This document shows positions 1 to 7,305 of a stretch of DNA of 9,502 bases, one piece after another (position 1 is the stretch's first letter; each line of letters begins with the position of its first letter). Origin of the DNA: an uncultured bacterium (GTDB lineage: Bacteria; Verrucomicrobiota; Lentisphaeria; Victivallales; UBA1829). The notes beneath the pieces were generated by a model. That model was given only the letters and a program-made list of their open reading frames with translations. It made no database searches and had not been told where the DNA came from. The stretch is from assembly GCA_900549045.1 (NCBI GenBank), contig URNE01000059.1, forward strand, positions 1 to 9,502. Reading direction: 5' to 3'. The position numbers and the translations under genes were made by a program.

Positions 1-1094
1 CTCCGGTGGAGTATAAGAACATGCGCGGGCCGCACCGCATGGGGGTGGTCGGCGCGGCGATCTTCGAGGGGCTCGCCAAAGATGAAAAGGAAGCCGTCGG
101 CATGATCGAGTCCGGCGAGATTGAACTTGGATGCGCGAACGACTGGAATTCCGGCGGTCCGGGCGCGGGCATCACCTCCTACTCCATGGCGGTTCTGACC
201 GTCACCGAAAAGAACAGCGGAACGCATGCCGTTGCCGCTCCGATTGAGGGAGCGCAGGGCGGCGGGCTCGGCGGCTGGGGCGTTTACAATCCAGAAGTCG
301 GCGAGAACCTCAGGCGCATCGAAGGAATTTATGCGCCGCTTCTCGACGCCGCGCTGAAAGCCGCAGGCGGAATCAGCGTCGCCGATCTCTTTGCGGAAGG
401 ACTGCTGATGGGCGACGACGAACATACGCGTCAGGCGGCGACCGACAAGCAGTTTCTCGCCGCGCTGATTGAACCTCTGATGAGCACGGATCTCTCCGAC
501 GCGGAACGTCTGACGCTTCTGCGCTGGCTGAATTCCTGCCGCCGTTTCGTGCATCATATCGGCTGCGCTTCGGCGGTGGCGTCGCTGAAATCCGCGGCGA
601 ACGTGCCCGGCGCGACGCTGGTCACCGCGATGTGCGGAAACGGATACGAATTCGGAATCAAGGTCAGCGGACGCGGTGAGCGCTGGCACGTCGCTCCGGC
701 TCCGGCCTTTCAGGGACGGTGTTTCAATCCGGCGGATTCGCTTTCGGACGCCGCACCGTGGCTCGGCGACAGCTCGAACGTCGAGGCGTGGGGACTTGGC
801 GGGCTCGCCGCGGCCGCTGCGCCCGCGCTTCTCGCCGGACGCGGAGAGACTCCGGCGGACGGTGTTGCACAATGTGCGGAGATGGCGAAGATCTGCCATG
901 GGCGCAATCCGCTGTTCCGCGTTCCGCTGATTCCAGAGGGCTGCACGCCGGCCGGAATCCTTCCGGAACTTGCCGTTGAAACGGGGATCACGCCGAAAAT
1001 GCACGGCGGAATTCTCTCCCGCGTGACCGGCGGCCAGATCGGCGTCGGTTATGCCCGCACACCTCTCACCTGTTTTGAAAAGGCGGTCGGCTGA
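1..1094 (+). CDS. DUF1116 family protein (YlbE/AllG-like), 5'-truncated by window edge
   Basis: The reading frame is open to the left edge; about 362 residues are visible from the GTG at position 6, but that GTG is probably internal. The residues Pro-Val-Glu-Tyr at the edge match the Pro-Ile-Glu-Trp that precedes the conserved 'MRGP/MCGP' segment inside family members, and the N-terminal part of the usual ~420-residue protein is missing. Family hallmarks, numbered from the GTG: MGDDEHTR (135-142), GNGYEFGIKVSG (211-222), a GDSSNVEAWGLGG segment (254-266) and the C-terminal GQIGVGYARTPLTCFEKAV (343-361). Known for the family: E. coli YlbE is encoded beside FdrA and is linked to carbamoyl transfer from oxamate in allantoin catabolism. 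No fdrA-like partner is visible here, so the substrate is unknown. The TGA overlaps the next gene's ATG (TGATG), implying translational coupling. Family assignment is from remembered motifs; the precise reaction is uncertain. Confidence 0.85.
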   Translation, partial: PVEYKNMRGPHRMGVVGAAIFEGLAKDEKEAVGMIESGEIELGCANDWNSGGPGAGITSYSMAVLTVTEKNSGTHAVAAPIEGAQGGGLGGWGVYNPEVGENLRRIEGIYAPLLDAALKAAGGISVADLFAEGLLMGDDEHTRQAATDKQFLAALIEPLMSTDLSDAERLTLLRWLNSCRRFVHHIGCASAVASLKSAANVPGATLVTAMCGNGYEFGIKVSGRGERWHVAPAPAFQGRCFNPADSLSDAAPWLGDSSNVEAWGLGGLAAAAAPALLAGRGETPADGVAQCAEMAKICHGRNPLFRVPLIPEGCTPAGILPELAVETGITPKMHGGILSRVTGGQIGVGYARTPLTCFEKAVG

Positions 1095-2041
1095 TGGCTT
1101 GCACACTCGAAAACAGACGTCTTCGGTTTGAGACGCCGGAGTGGTCCGGCGTCGTCGCCCTTGATTCTACGGGCAACATGCTCCGTCTTTTCCATAAGAA
1201 AACGCAGATGGAAATCCTGCGTCAGCCGGAATCGGAAGGGGCGCTGAAAGAGAGTCCGATGGTTTACGGCATTCCTCTGCTTTTCCCGCCGAACCGCATC
1301 AGAGACGGGGTGTTCCGGGCGGACGGACGCGAGTTCCGTTTCGCGGTCAACGAAGCGGATACGCATTGCGCATTGCATGGAATTGTGATCGGACGCGAGT
1401 TCGAACTGAAATCGCTGGAGGAGACGGAGTCTCTTCTGCGGATTGCCGTTGCATATCGTTTCGATGCGGAGCGTCCGGAATTTGCCGGTTTCCCGTGTCC
1501 GTTTACGGCGGAAATCATCTATGAAATCCGTGCTTCCGGAATGACGCATCTTGTGCGGATTCGCAACGACGGAGACCGCGCGCTTCCGCTCGGCGTCGGC
1601 TTCCACACGGCATTTGCTGCGCCCGATGAGGAGAATGTGCGCATTGAAGTTCCGCACCGTCCGGAAGGCGCGTGGCGGATTGATGCCGTCCGTCACCTTC
1701 CCGACGGCTCCGTGCGGCCGTGGAGTGAAACGGAGGAGGGAGTGCTTTCCGGAAAACGCGGTGTTTCGGGAGTCGGTTTTTCCGCGATGTACCGTCAGCC
1801 GGAAACGGAGCGGACGGCGCGGATTCACCGGAAGAACGGGACAGTCCGCTATGAGTTCGATTCGAAATATGCGCATGGCGCATGCTGGAATCAGGGCGGA
1901 ACGCGCGGGTTCTTCTGCATCGAGCCGATGAGCTGGATGACGGACGCCCCGAATGTCCCGCTTCCGGCGGAGGTCAGCGGTTTCGCTCTGCTGCCTGCCC
2001 ATGAAACGGCGGAATATGCGAGCTTGATAACGGTTGAGTAA
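1094..2041 (+). CDS. Aldose 1-epimerase-like protein (galactose mutarotase family)
   Basis: A 315-residue protein of the usual size for a mutarotase-like beta-sandwich enzyme, which interconverts alpha and beta anomers of free aldoses in the cytoplasm. No signal peptide is seen. Motifs in family order: GIPLLFPPNRI (59-69, with the substrate-binding Arg68), LHG (94-96, His95), GVGFHTAF (167-174, His171 aligning with the catalytic acid histidine) and CIEPMSWMTDAPN (275-287, Glu277 aligning with the catalytic base glutamate). The sequence looks like the divergent branch often annotated as 'aldose epimerase family' rather than classical GalM, so sugar specificity cannot be given, and some relatives act on phosphosugars. 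The start is fixed by the TGATG overlap with the upstream gene; a purine-rich AAAAGGCGG lies just before it inside that gene. It ends a two-gene (or longer) plus-strand unit and converges on the glycosidase operon. Confidence 0.85.
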   Translation: MACTLENRRLRFETPEWSGVVALDSTGNMLRLFHKKTQMEILRQPESEGALKESPMVYGIPLLFPPNRIRDGVFRADGREFRFAVNEADTHCALHGIVIGREFELKSLEETESLLRIAVAYRFDAERPEFAGFPCPFTAEIIYEIRASGMTHLVRIRNDGDRALPLGVGFHTAFAAPDEENVRIEVPHRPEGAWRIDAVRHLPDGSVRPWSETEEGVLSGKRGVSGVGFSAMYRQPETERTARIHRKNGTVRYEFDSKYAHGACWNQGGTRGFFCIEPMSWMTDAPNVPLPAEVSGFALLPAHETAEYASLITVE

Positions 2042-2047
2042 AAAAAC

Positions 2048-2069
2048 GGGAGTCTCAAGAGAGGCTCCC
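2048..2069 (-). terminator. Intrinsic terminator between convergent genes
   Basis: A nine-base-pair stem (GGGAGTCTC with GAGGCTCCC, one G-T wobble) closes a four-base loop AAGA. On the minus strand the stem is followed almost directly by seven T's (the A-run at 2040-2046), a classical rho-independent terminator for the GH1 gene ending at 2077. On the plus strand it follows the epimerase stop by six bases, but the downstream T-tract (TTGAATTTT) is weaker, so termination of the plus-strand unit there is possible but less certain. Confidence 0.85.
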
Positions 2070-2076
2070 TTGAATT

Positions 2077-3357
2077 TTACTGATAGAGTTTGAAGACGGG
2101 GACGTCCGGAAGATATTTGCGGATGAGCTCTCCGTCGAATCCGTTCCGTTCGATGAGTTCCTTGTAGAAATATGCGCTCGGCTTTGGCGTGCGCCTGAAA
2201 GTTTCAAAGTCGACGTGGACGAGCCCGAAACGCGGCTTGAAGGTGTACCATTCAAAGTTGTCCATGAACGACCAGTGGAGATAACCGCGGACGTCGACTC
2301 CGCTTTTGATTGCGTCGGAGACGGCTGCGAGGTCCTGTGCGATTTTGAGGATGCGCCAGCGGTCATCGTCGCAGGCGAGTCCGTTTTCGGTGATGAAGAC
2401 GGGCTTGTCTTTCAGGCGCTGAAGCCCGTTGAGCAGACCTTCGGGGTAGAATTCTTCAAGATAGAAATTCATGTCGATCATCTTCTGATGCGTCGCGGTG
2501 TACCAGACGGAGTCGGCGGTCTGCTTACGGGCGGAGACAAGGTTGCGGCAGTAGTAGTTGATCGCCCAGTAGTCGAGAGAATCCTTGACTTCGGGAACGT
2601 ATTCGGCGTCCATGTACGGCAGGACGATTTCTCCCGTGCGGATGGCGTGGAAGAAGAACTCGTTGACCTTCCAGTCGTCGAGTTCGGCGAAGACGCGGTC
2701 GAATTTGTCGAACGGGTTTGCGGGCAGGTCGGCGCGGAGCGCGTGGGCGGAACTGACGGGCGCCTTGCTCATGGTTTTGATGATGTGATAGCCGCGAGCG
2801 TGTGCGATGAGGTTGTTTGCGCGGTGAGCCCGGTAATCCTCGTCGAGGCGTCCGCCCGCGATATTGAATTCGTTGATGACCATCCAGTAATCGACGTATT
2901 CATGGATTGCCTTGACGATGCGTGTGACGTAGCGTTCAAAGAATCTGAAATTTTCGCGGTCAAGCATTCCGCCGCGTTCCGCGAACCACTGCGGGGAACT
3001 GCCGTGCAGAAGGGTGACGAATGTTTTGATTCCCGCTTCCTTGAGACGGTTCAGCAGGTCGACGTAGTGGTCGATTGCGGTCTGGCTGAATTCGCCCTCA
3101 ACCGGTTCGATGCGGCTCCAGGGAATCGAGAGGCGGTATGCCTGATGCCCGAGAGTTTTGAGCAGCTCGACGTCCTCTTTGTAGAGGCGGTAGCTGTCGC
3201 ACGCTTTCCCGGATTTGGCGATGCGGGGATTGTTCATCTGCTGATGCCATTCGCGCGAGTTGACGTCGTCGCCCTCGATCTGGTGGGCGGCTGTGGCGGA
3301 GCCCCAGAGGAACCCCTCCGGGAATTTGATTTCGGGATAGGAGAGTGTGTTGAACAT
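2077..3357 (-). CDS. GH1 family beta-glycosidase (copy A, distal in operon)
   Basis: A 426-residue glycoside hydrolase family 1 protein, slightly short for the family (about 440-480), forming a single TIM barrel and lacking a signal peptide, hence cytoplasmic. Visible GH1 landmarks: N-terminal FPEGFLWGSATAAHQIEG (12-29, sugar-binding Gln26), SIPWSRIEP (77-85), acid/base Glu163 after Asn162, the nucleophile Glu324 in ITENG, His361-Trp362 and DNFEW (366-370, with Glu369 and Trp370, which bind the glycon). Glu369-Trp370 argue against a 6-phospho-glycosidase. Oddities: the usual His-Trp after strand beta-3 is His118-Gly119, and the usual Asn-Glu-Pro is Asn-Glu-Phe. It closely resembles the GH1 protein at 7304-8587. 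The ATG is supported by AAGGGA six bases upstream and by alignment with the paralogue's start; the preceding gene stops 12 bases before it. Expected role: retaining hydrolysis of beta-glucosides or related oligosaccharides; exact substrate unknown. Confidence 0.9.
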   Translation of the reverse strand: MFNTLSYPEIKFPEGFLWGSATAAHQIEGDDVNSREWHQQMNNPRIAKSGKACDSYRLYKEDVELLKTLGHQAYRLSIPWSRIEPVEGEFSQTAIDHYVDLLNRLKEAGIKTFVTLLHGSSPQWFAERGGMLDRENFRFFERYVTRIVKAIHEYVDYWMVINEFNIAGGRLDEDYRAHRANNLIAHARGYHIIKTMSKAPVSSAHALRADLPANPFDKFDRVFAELDDWKVNEFFFHAIRTGEIVLPYMDAEYVPEVKDSLDYWAINYYCRNLVSARKQTADSVWYTATHQKMIDMNFYLEEFYPEGLLNGLQRLKDKPVFITENGLACDDDRWRILKIAQDLAAVSDAIKSGVDVRGYLHWSFMDNFEWYTFKPRFGLVHVDFETFRRTPKPSAYFYKELIERNGFDGELIRKYLPDVPVFKLYQ

Positions 3358-3369
3358 GGTTTGTCCCTT

Positions 3370-6300
3370 TTATTCTGCGTTTTCGGCGGTGATTGCGACG
3401 ATTGCCGGAACCGCGCCGGTTTTGAGCGAGATGATGTCAAGTGAACGGACCGCTTTTTCCGGATGCGGGTTCGTCCATGCGAAACACTGGAGATGTTTTT
3501 TCATCGGGTTCGTCCGCTCGACGGCGAGTTTTGCGGCGGGCAGATGTTCGATCTCTCCCCACGAATTGATCTCCCGCTTCATCCGGGCGGGAACGTCGAG
3601 CGAGGAACCGTCGGCGTAATGGATGCGGTAGATCAGGACGGGCGTTCCGGGCTTGTCGCCCCAGCCGGCTGTGTGGAGGAAATAAAGACGCGCGACCTTT
3701 CCGTTGACCTCGATACCCTTTGCGGATTCGGGGAAATAGGGGCGGAAGGAACCGTGGAGAACGATTGCGGCGCGTCCGCCGTTCTTCGCGGGATCAAGAA
3801 TGGTGAACGGAACACCCGCCGCGCTGACTTTTCCGAGCGGCATATCGGCGTAATCCACGTTGCCCTGATCGAACCAGCCGCCTTTTTTGTCTCCGGGGAC
3901 CTCGTCGGCGAACGCCATGTTCGCAGCTTTTGAGAGGTCGAGCGGACGGCAGTGGCGAGTGTTGACTCCGCGCCAGATCCGGGCCTCTTCACGTTCGCGG
4001 CGGACCTGTTCGCGGCGTGCGTTTTCCGCGGCCGTCCGGAGGTCATCCGCGTTTTTCAGCGGAAGCGCGCGCCGGCGGATCGTCTCCAGGGTGACGGGCG
4101 TGAAGCCTTCCGGTTTCTCGGTCTGAAGTGTCAGCAGAACGCGTTCCTGCGGCGGGAGGATGAGGAAGACTCCGCGTTCGAGTTCCGTCTTGCTCCAGGT
4201 TTCGCCGCGTTCCGGAAGAATGAGTTCGCGGCGGACGGCGTCGCAGAGGTAGAAGGGCGTATTTTCTTTCGGGAAGAGTTTGAGGACGGGGAAGCGGTGG
4301 ACGGTATCCGTCATATTCAGCAGAAAGACCATTTTGAAGCTTCCCCGGTCGATGAGCTGAAGATCCGGTCCGCGCAGCGGTTTTCCGTTTTCGGAGAGCT
4401 CCCCGTGGCGGCGGACTTTGGCGTGTTCGAGTTCCGCAATCATCGCTTCTCCGGACTCGCGGGAGGCGGCGTTGAGACGGATGATTTTTCCAGCGGGTGC
4501 GGCGACGGCGCGTCCGTAAGTGTCGTGCGTGAACGCTCCGCTGTCGGCGATGACGAGTCCGCCGCGTCTGATGAAGCGTTCAACGGCGGGGATTGTTTTT
4601 GCCGTGACGTAACTTGCTTCGGGAACGACCAGCGCCGTGATGTTGTCGGGCAGACCGCGTTCGAGTTCCTCTTCAAAGACGATGCGGAGCGGGAACTGGG
4701 CGGCGAGGAGCGCTTCATGCCAGTTGAACATTTTCTGCTGGAAGGAATACTTCCCGTAAGCTTCCATCCGCATGGACGGATAGCAGTGGAAGAGGGCGAC
4801 CGATTCGCCGGTTTTCCGCGGGTTCGGGAGAAGTCTTTCGCGGTATGGTTCCAGTTCGGCGAAGAACATTTTGCCGAAATCGAGCTGATCCGGCGGCCAG
4901 TTCCATGGATTGAGATAGCTGTAGGCTTTGTAGCCTCCGTTGATGACGTTGCGCTTGGCGCCTTCAAAGTCTCTGTATTCCCAGAACCGCTTGTCCCAGG
5001 AGTAGAGCAGGGCTCCGGAGGAGCCGTGGAAGAGTTCGCTCCAGAGCGCGGAAACCATGTCGATCCGCTTGCTCGGGACGCGCTTGCCGAAGTCGAAACG
5101 GGCGCAGTAGTACTCATCGTTCATGATGGCTTTTCCGCGCGGGGAGGCGATTGCGTCGAAGAGGTCGCTGACGTAGAGATAGGCGCGGTTTTCAGCGCAT
5201 GCGGCGTCCTCCATGACATTCCCGGTCTGACGCGCGGCGGAATTGCCGAAACGGAGTCCGCCCTCGTGGGTGAGGACGTCCATGACGTCGGCGATCCGGC
5301 GGTAATCCATTCCCGCTCCGCGGGTGGAATAGACGTTCTGGAGAGCGAGCTGTTCGGTGAAAAGAACATTTTTGCGCTGATCGACTTTGCGGATATTGTT
5401 TTTGAGTTCGAGGAGAAACTGAACGTAGCGTTCCGCGGCGAATTCGCACCAGTCGTTGCGGGTTTCGAGCGTGTCGCGGACGGGGAGCCAGGCGATTGCG
5501 TCAAAACTTTTGAGACTGGTTCCCCACGCGCGGTTGACGGCGTCGAGCGAACCGTATTTCTTTTTCATGGCTTCCGCGAAAGCCTTGCGGTTGAATTCGC
5601 AGAAGCAGTTGTAATTCGATTCATTGATCAGTTCATATGAAAACACATTGTATCCGGCGGCGAGCGCCTCTTCCGCCTGCGTGCGGCAGCGCCGTTCATA
5701 ATATTTCCTGACTTCCGGGTGTTCGGGGCAGAAGGGAATGTAGACGTGCCAGTCGGGGTTCTGCTGGGCGAGCCGTTCCTCCTTCTCCGGATCGAGCATG
5801 GGGGTGCGTCCGATGCTCATGTCCATGACGGAAGGTACGCCGGGGAGACCGGCGTTGAAATCGCGGGAACTTTTGCGTTCTTTCCGGAATTCCGTGGTGA
5901 ACGTGCGGTCGTGAATGATGTCGCAGAGGTGATAGGTGTTGAACCCGAGCTGGCGGAAAATTTCAGCATCCGGTTTCCGGAGGTACGCGAGGTGCTGAAT
6001 GTTGAGCGGATTCGCTTTCGGGGAAAAATCGCGTTCCATGCAGTAGGAGGCCGCGAGGGGCCCCATGAAAAACATCGCTTTCCCGCTGAGATAAAAAGTC
6101 CCGTTCCGCAGTTCCGGGCGGGTCCACTGGTCTTTGGTCCAGACGTGATTTCCGGAGCCTGATTCCGCGATAAATCCGCGGTATGCGGCGGATTCCCCGA
6201 GTTTTGCGGCGGGGGCGGGGAGGACGAGAGCGCATTCGCGGATTTCCAGCGGTCCCGGTTCGAGAGATTCGGTGAACTGGAGGAAAATCTGTGAGAGATC

Positions 6301-7293
6301 GGAGGGGGCGGCGGTCAGTTTGAGGTCGGCGAGCGTGCATTCATAACGGAACATGCCGTTTTCGGGGCGTCCGCCCTGCTTGAATCCGAATGCGCCGAGC
6401 TTTCCGCCGTCGCAGGAATAGAGATTCAGAAAAAATCTGACGTTCCGGCTGGCGAGCATGGAGAACTTCACCTGTTCCGGACGGAATGCGGAGAGGTCGA
6501 TGAGGCGGTCCGGGCGTCCGGCGCGGAAACGGATTCCTGCGAGCGGGACGGTTTTCTGCTTCAGATCGTAGCGGGTCTGCGATTTGCCGTCGCGGGAGAA
6601 GCCTCCCCAGTACTCATGGTTCCAGGGGAACGGCAGATCCTGCGGGAAGCGGATGAGTTTTCCGAACTCCTTCCGGTAATCGGAAACCGGCTGTCTGTCG
6701 GGTTGTTTCATGGAGGGTTCCTCCTCAATGGTCAGAACGGCGTCATCGAAATAGGCTTCCGCCGTGGTGTTGAAGTGGTTTGCGCACATGAGATAGATGC
6801 ACAGTCCGGTCAGATCGGCGGGGAGGGCGAGACGGATGTTCAGCTTCTCCCATCCGGTCGGCTGGGCGGTCGGAATGAAACGTTCCGCATGAACGGGCTT
6901 GCCTTTGGTCAGAGCGACGACTACGACACCGACGGTGTTGGGGCGTCCGGCCTGAATCTGTTTGACTTTGATGGAGAAATCGAGAACTTTCCCCGCGTAC
7001 ACATGCGGTTTCGGGACGCGCCAGCCGAATCCGCTGACGGTGCGGTCCGCGCTGTCATCCTTGAGATGAAGCGAATATTTGCCGGATGCCGCTTCCTTTG
7101 CGCTCTGTTCGAGAACGGCGAAGGAGGAGCGGTTCCGGTTGAGGTCGCGATAGGTCCATTGCCACGCGACATCTCCGGGCAGATCAAGTTCTCTGTTCCA
7201 TGTTTCAAAGCCCGGGTTCGGCCAGAGATTGGTCTGAGCTCCGAGCGCCGCCGCTCCGAAGAGCGGCAGAAGGGAGAGAATGCGTTTGAGCAT
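3370..7293 (-). CDS. Secreted multidomain GH42-like glycoside hydrolase (beta-galactosidase type)
   Basis: A 1307-residue protein. Start chosen at ATG 7291-7293, not the longer frame at 7350, because it gives an N-terminal signal peptide (MLKRI then a hydrophobic stretch, cleavage near 18-20) and has AAGGAG six bases upstream. Order of regions: a carbohydrate-binding-like beta-sandwich (about 21-190, opening NLWPNPGFETW, as in CBM4/9-type modules); a second beta-rich region (about 215-375); a TIM-barrel catalytic region (about 395-820) with a GH42-like ELINES segment (putative acid/base Glu558) followed by Cys-Phe-Cys and KKYGSLDAVNRAWGTS (578-593), and a putative nucleophile Glu727 in MNDEYY; a GATase-like domain (about 830-925, with GLVIADSG at 912-919), as in the GH42 middle domain; a charged helix (1083-1107); and a beta-rich C-terminal domain. 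It likely attacks a beta-galactoside-containing glycan outside the cytoplasm. The GH42 label is by motif and architecture; a related clan A family is possible. Confidence 0.8.
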   Translation of the reverse strand: MLKRILSLLPLFGAAALGAQTNLWPNPGFETWNRELDLPGDVAWQWTYRDLNRNRSSFAVLEQSAKEAASGKYSLHLKDDSADRTVSGFGWRVPKPHVYAGKVLDFSIKVKQIQAGRPNTVGVVVVALTKGKPVHAERFIPTAQPTGWEKLNIRLALPADLTGLCIYLMCANHFNTTAEAYFDDAVLTIEEEPSMKQPDRQPVSDYRKEFGKLIRFPQDLPFPWNHEYWGGFSRDGKSQTRYDLKQKTVPLAGIRFRAGRPDRLIDLSAFRPEQVKFSMLASRNVRFFLNLYSCDGGKLGAFGFKQGGRPENGMFRYECTLADLKLTAAPSDLSQIFLQFTESLEPGPLEIRECALVLPAPAAKLGESAAYRGFIAESGSGNHVWTKDQWTRPELRNGTFYLSGKAMFFMGPLAASYCMERDFSPKANPLNIQHLAYLRKPDAEIFRQLGFNTYHLCDIIHDRTFTTEFRKERKSSRDFNAGLPGVPSVMDMSIGRTPMLDPEKEERLAQQNPDWHVYIPFCPEHPEVRKYYERRCRTQAEEALAAGYNVFSYELINESNYNCFCEFNRKAFAEAMKKKYGSLDAVNRAWGTSLKSFDAIAWLPVRDTLETRNDWCEFAAERYVQFLLELKNNIRKVDQRKNVLFTEQLALQNVYSTRGAGMDYRRIADVMDVLTHEGGLRFGNSAARQTGNVMEDAACAENRAYLYVSDLFDAIASPRGKAIMNDEYYCARFDFGKRVPSKRIDMVSALWSELFHGSSGALLYSWDKRFWEYRDFEGAKRNVINGGYKAYSYLNPWNWPPDQLDFGKMFFAELEPYRERLLPNPRKTGESVALFHCYPSMRMEAYGKYSFQQKMFNWHEALLAAQFPLRIVFEEELERGLPDNITALVVPEASYVTAKTIPAVERFIRRGGLVIADSGAFTHDTYGRAVAAPAGKIIRLNAASRESGEAMIAELEHAKVRRHGELSENGKPLRGPDLQLIDRGSFKMVFLLNMTDTVHRFPVLKLFPKENTPFYLCDAVRRELILPERGETWSKTELERGVFLILPPQERVLLTLQTEKPEGFTPVTLETIRRRALPLKNADDLRTAAENARREQVRREREEARIWRGVNTRHCRPLDLSKAANMAFADEVPGDKKGGWFDQGNVDYADMPLGKVSAAGVPFTILDPAKNGGRAAIVLHGSFRPYFPESAKGIEVNGKVARLYFLHTAGWGDKPGTPVLIYRIHYADGSSLDVPARMKREINSWGEIEHLPAAKLAVERTNPMKKHLQCFAWTNPHPEKAVRSLDIISLKTGAVPAIVAITAENAE
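3373..3972 (-). other. C-terminal accessory domain of the GH42-like enzyme
   Basis: Residues 1108-1307, after the charged helix, contain HCRPLDLSKAANMAF, GGWFDQG (1138-1144), GVPFTILD (1160-1167), a RLYFLHTAGWG segment (1202-1212), YRIHYADGS (1222-1230) and AWTNPHPEKAV (1272-1282). By recollection, a domain with this motif order recurs at the ends of large glycosidases and other secreted enzymes of Planctomycetota and Lentisphaerota. It looks like an all-beta, galactose-binding-like fold, so sugar binding is a reasonable but unproven role. Confidence 0.5.
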
Positions 7294-7299
7294 AGGTGA

Positions 7300-7305
7300 C
7301 TCCTT
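7300..7305 (-). promoter_or_regulatory. Ribosome binding site deciding the GH42-like start, overlapping the GH1 stop
   Basis: AAGGAG reads toward ATG 7291-7293 with six bases between. Its first two bases are the last two bases of the TAA (7304-7306) ending the upstream GH1 gene, so ribosomes finishing GH1 sit on this site. This supports coupled translation and excludes the in-frame start at 7350, which lies inside GH1 coding sequence. Confidence 0.8.

Noticed and set aside
6..8. GTG at position 6 as the true start of the DUF1116 protein
   Set aside because: The preceding Pro codon and the following residues match a region inside family members, and the N-terminal part would be missing; the gene more likely begins outside the window.
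1049..2002. A 317-codon minus-strand open frame opposite the epimerase gene
   Set aside because: The plus-strand frame carries the mutarotase catalytic motifs and a coupled start; the minus frame is Arg-rich with no domain and crosses the boundary of two plus-strand genes.
2215..3444. A 409-codon plus-strand open frame opposite GH1 copy A
   Set aside because: It is antisense to a well-supported GH1 gene, extends across the gene boundary, has shadow-like composition (repeated Asp-Val-Val runs) and no motif of its own.
3952..5640. A 562-codon plus-strand open frame opposite the GH42-like gene
   Set aside because: It lies entirely antisense to a gene with clear family motifs, its product is rich in Val, Phe, Asp, Glu and Gly with no recognisable domain, and such mirror frames are common in GC-rich coding DNA.
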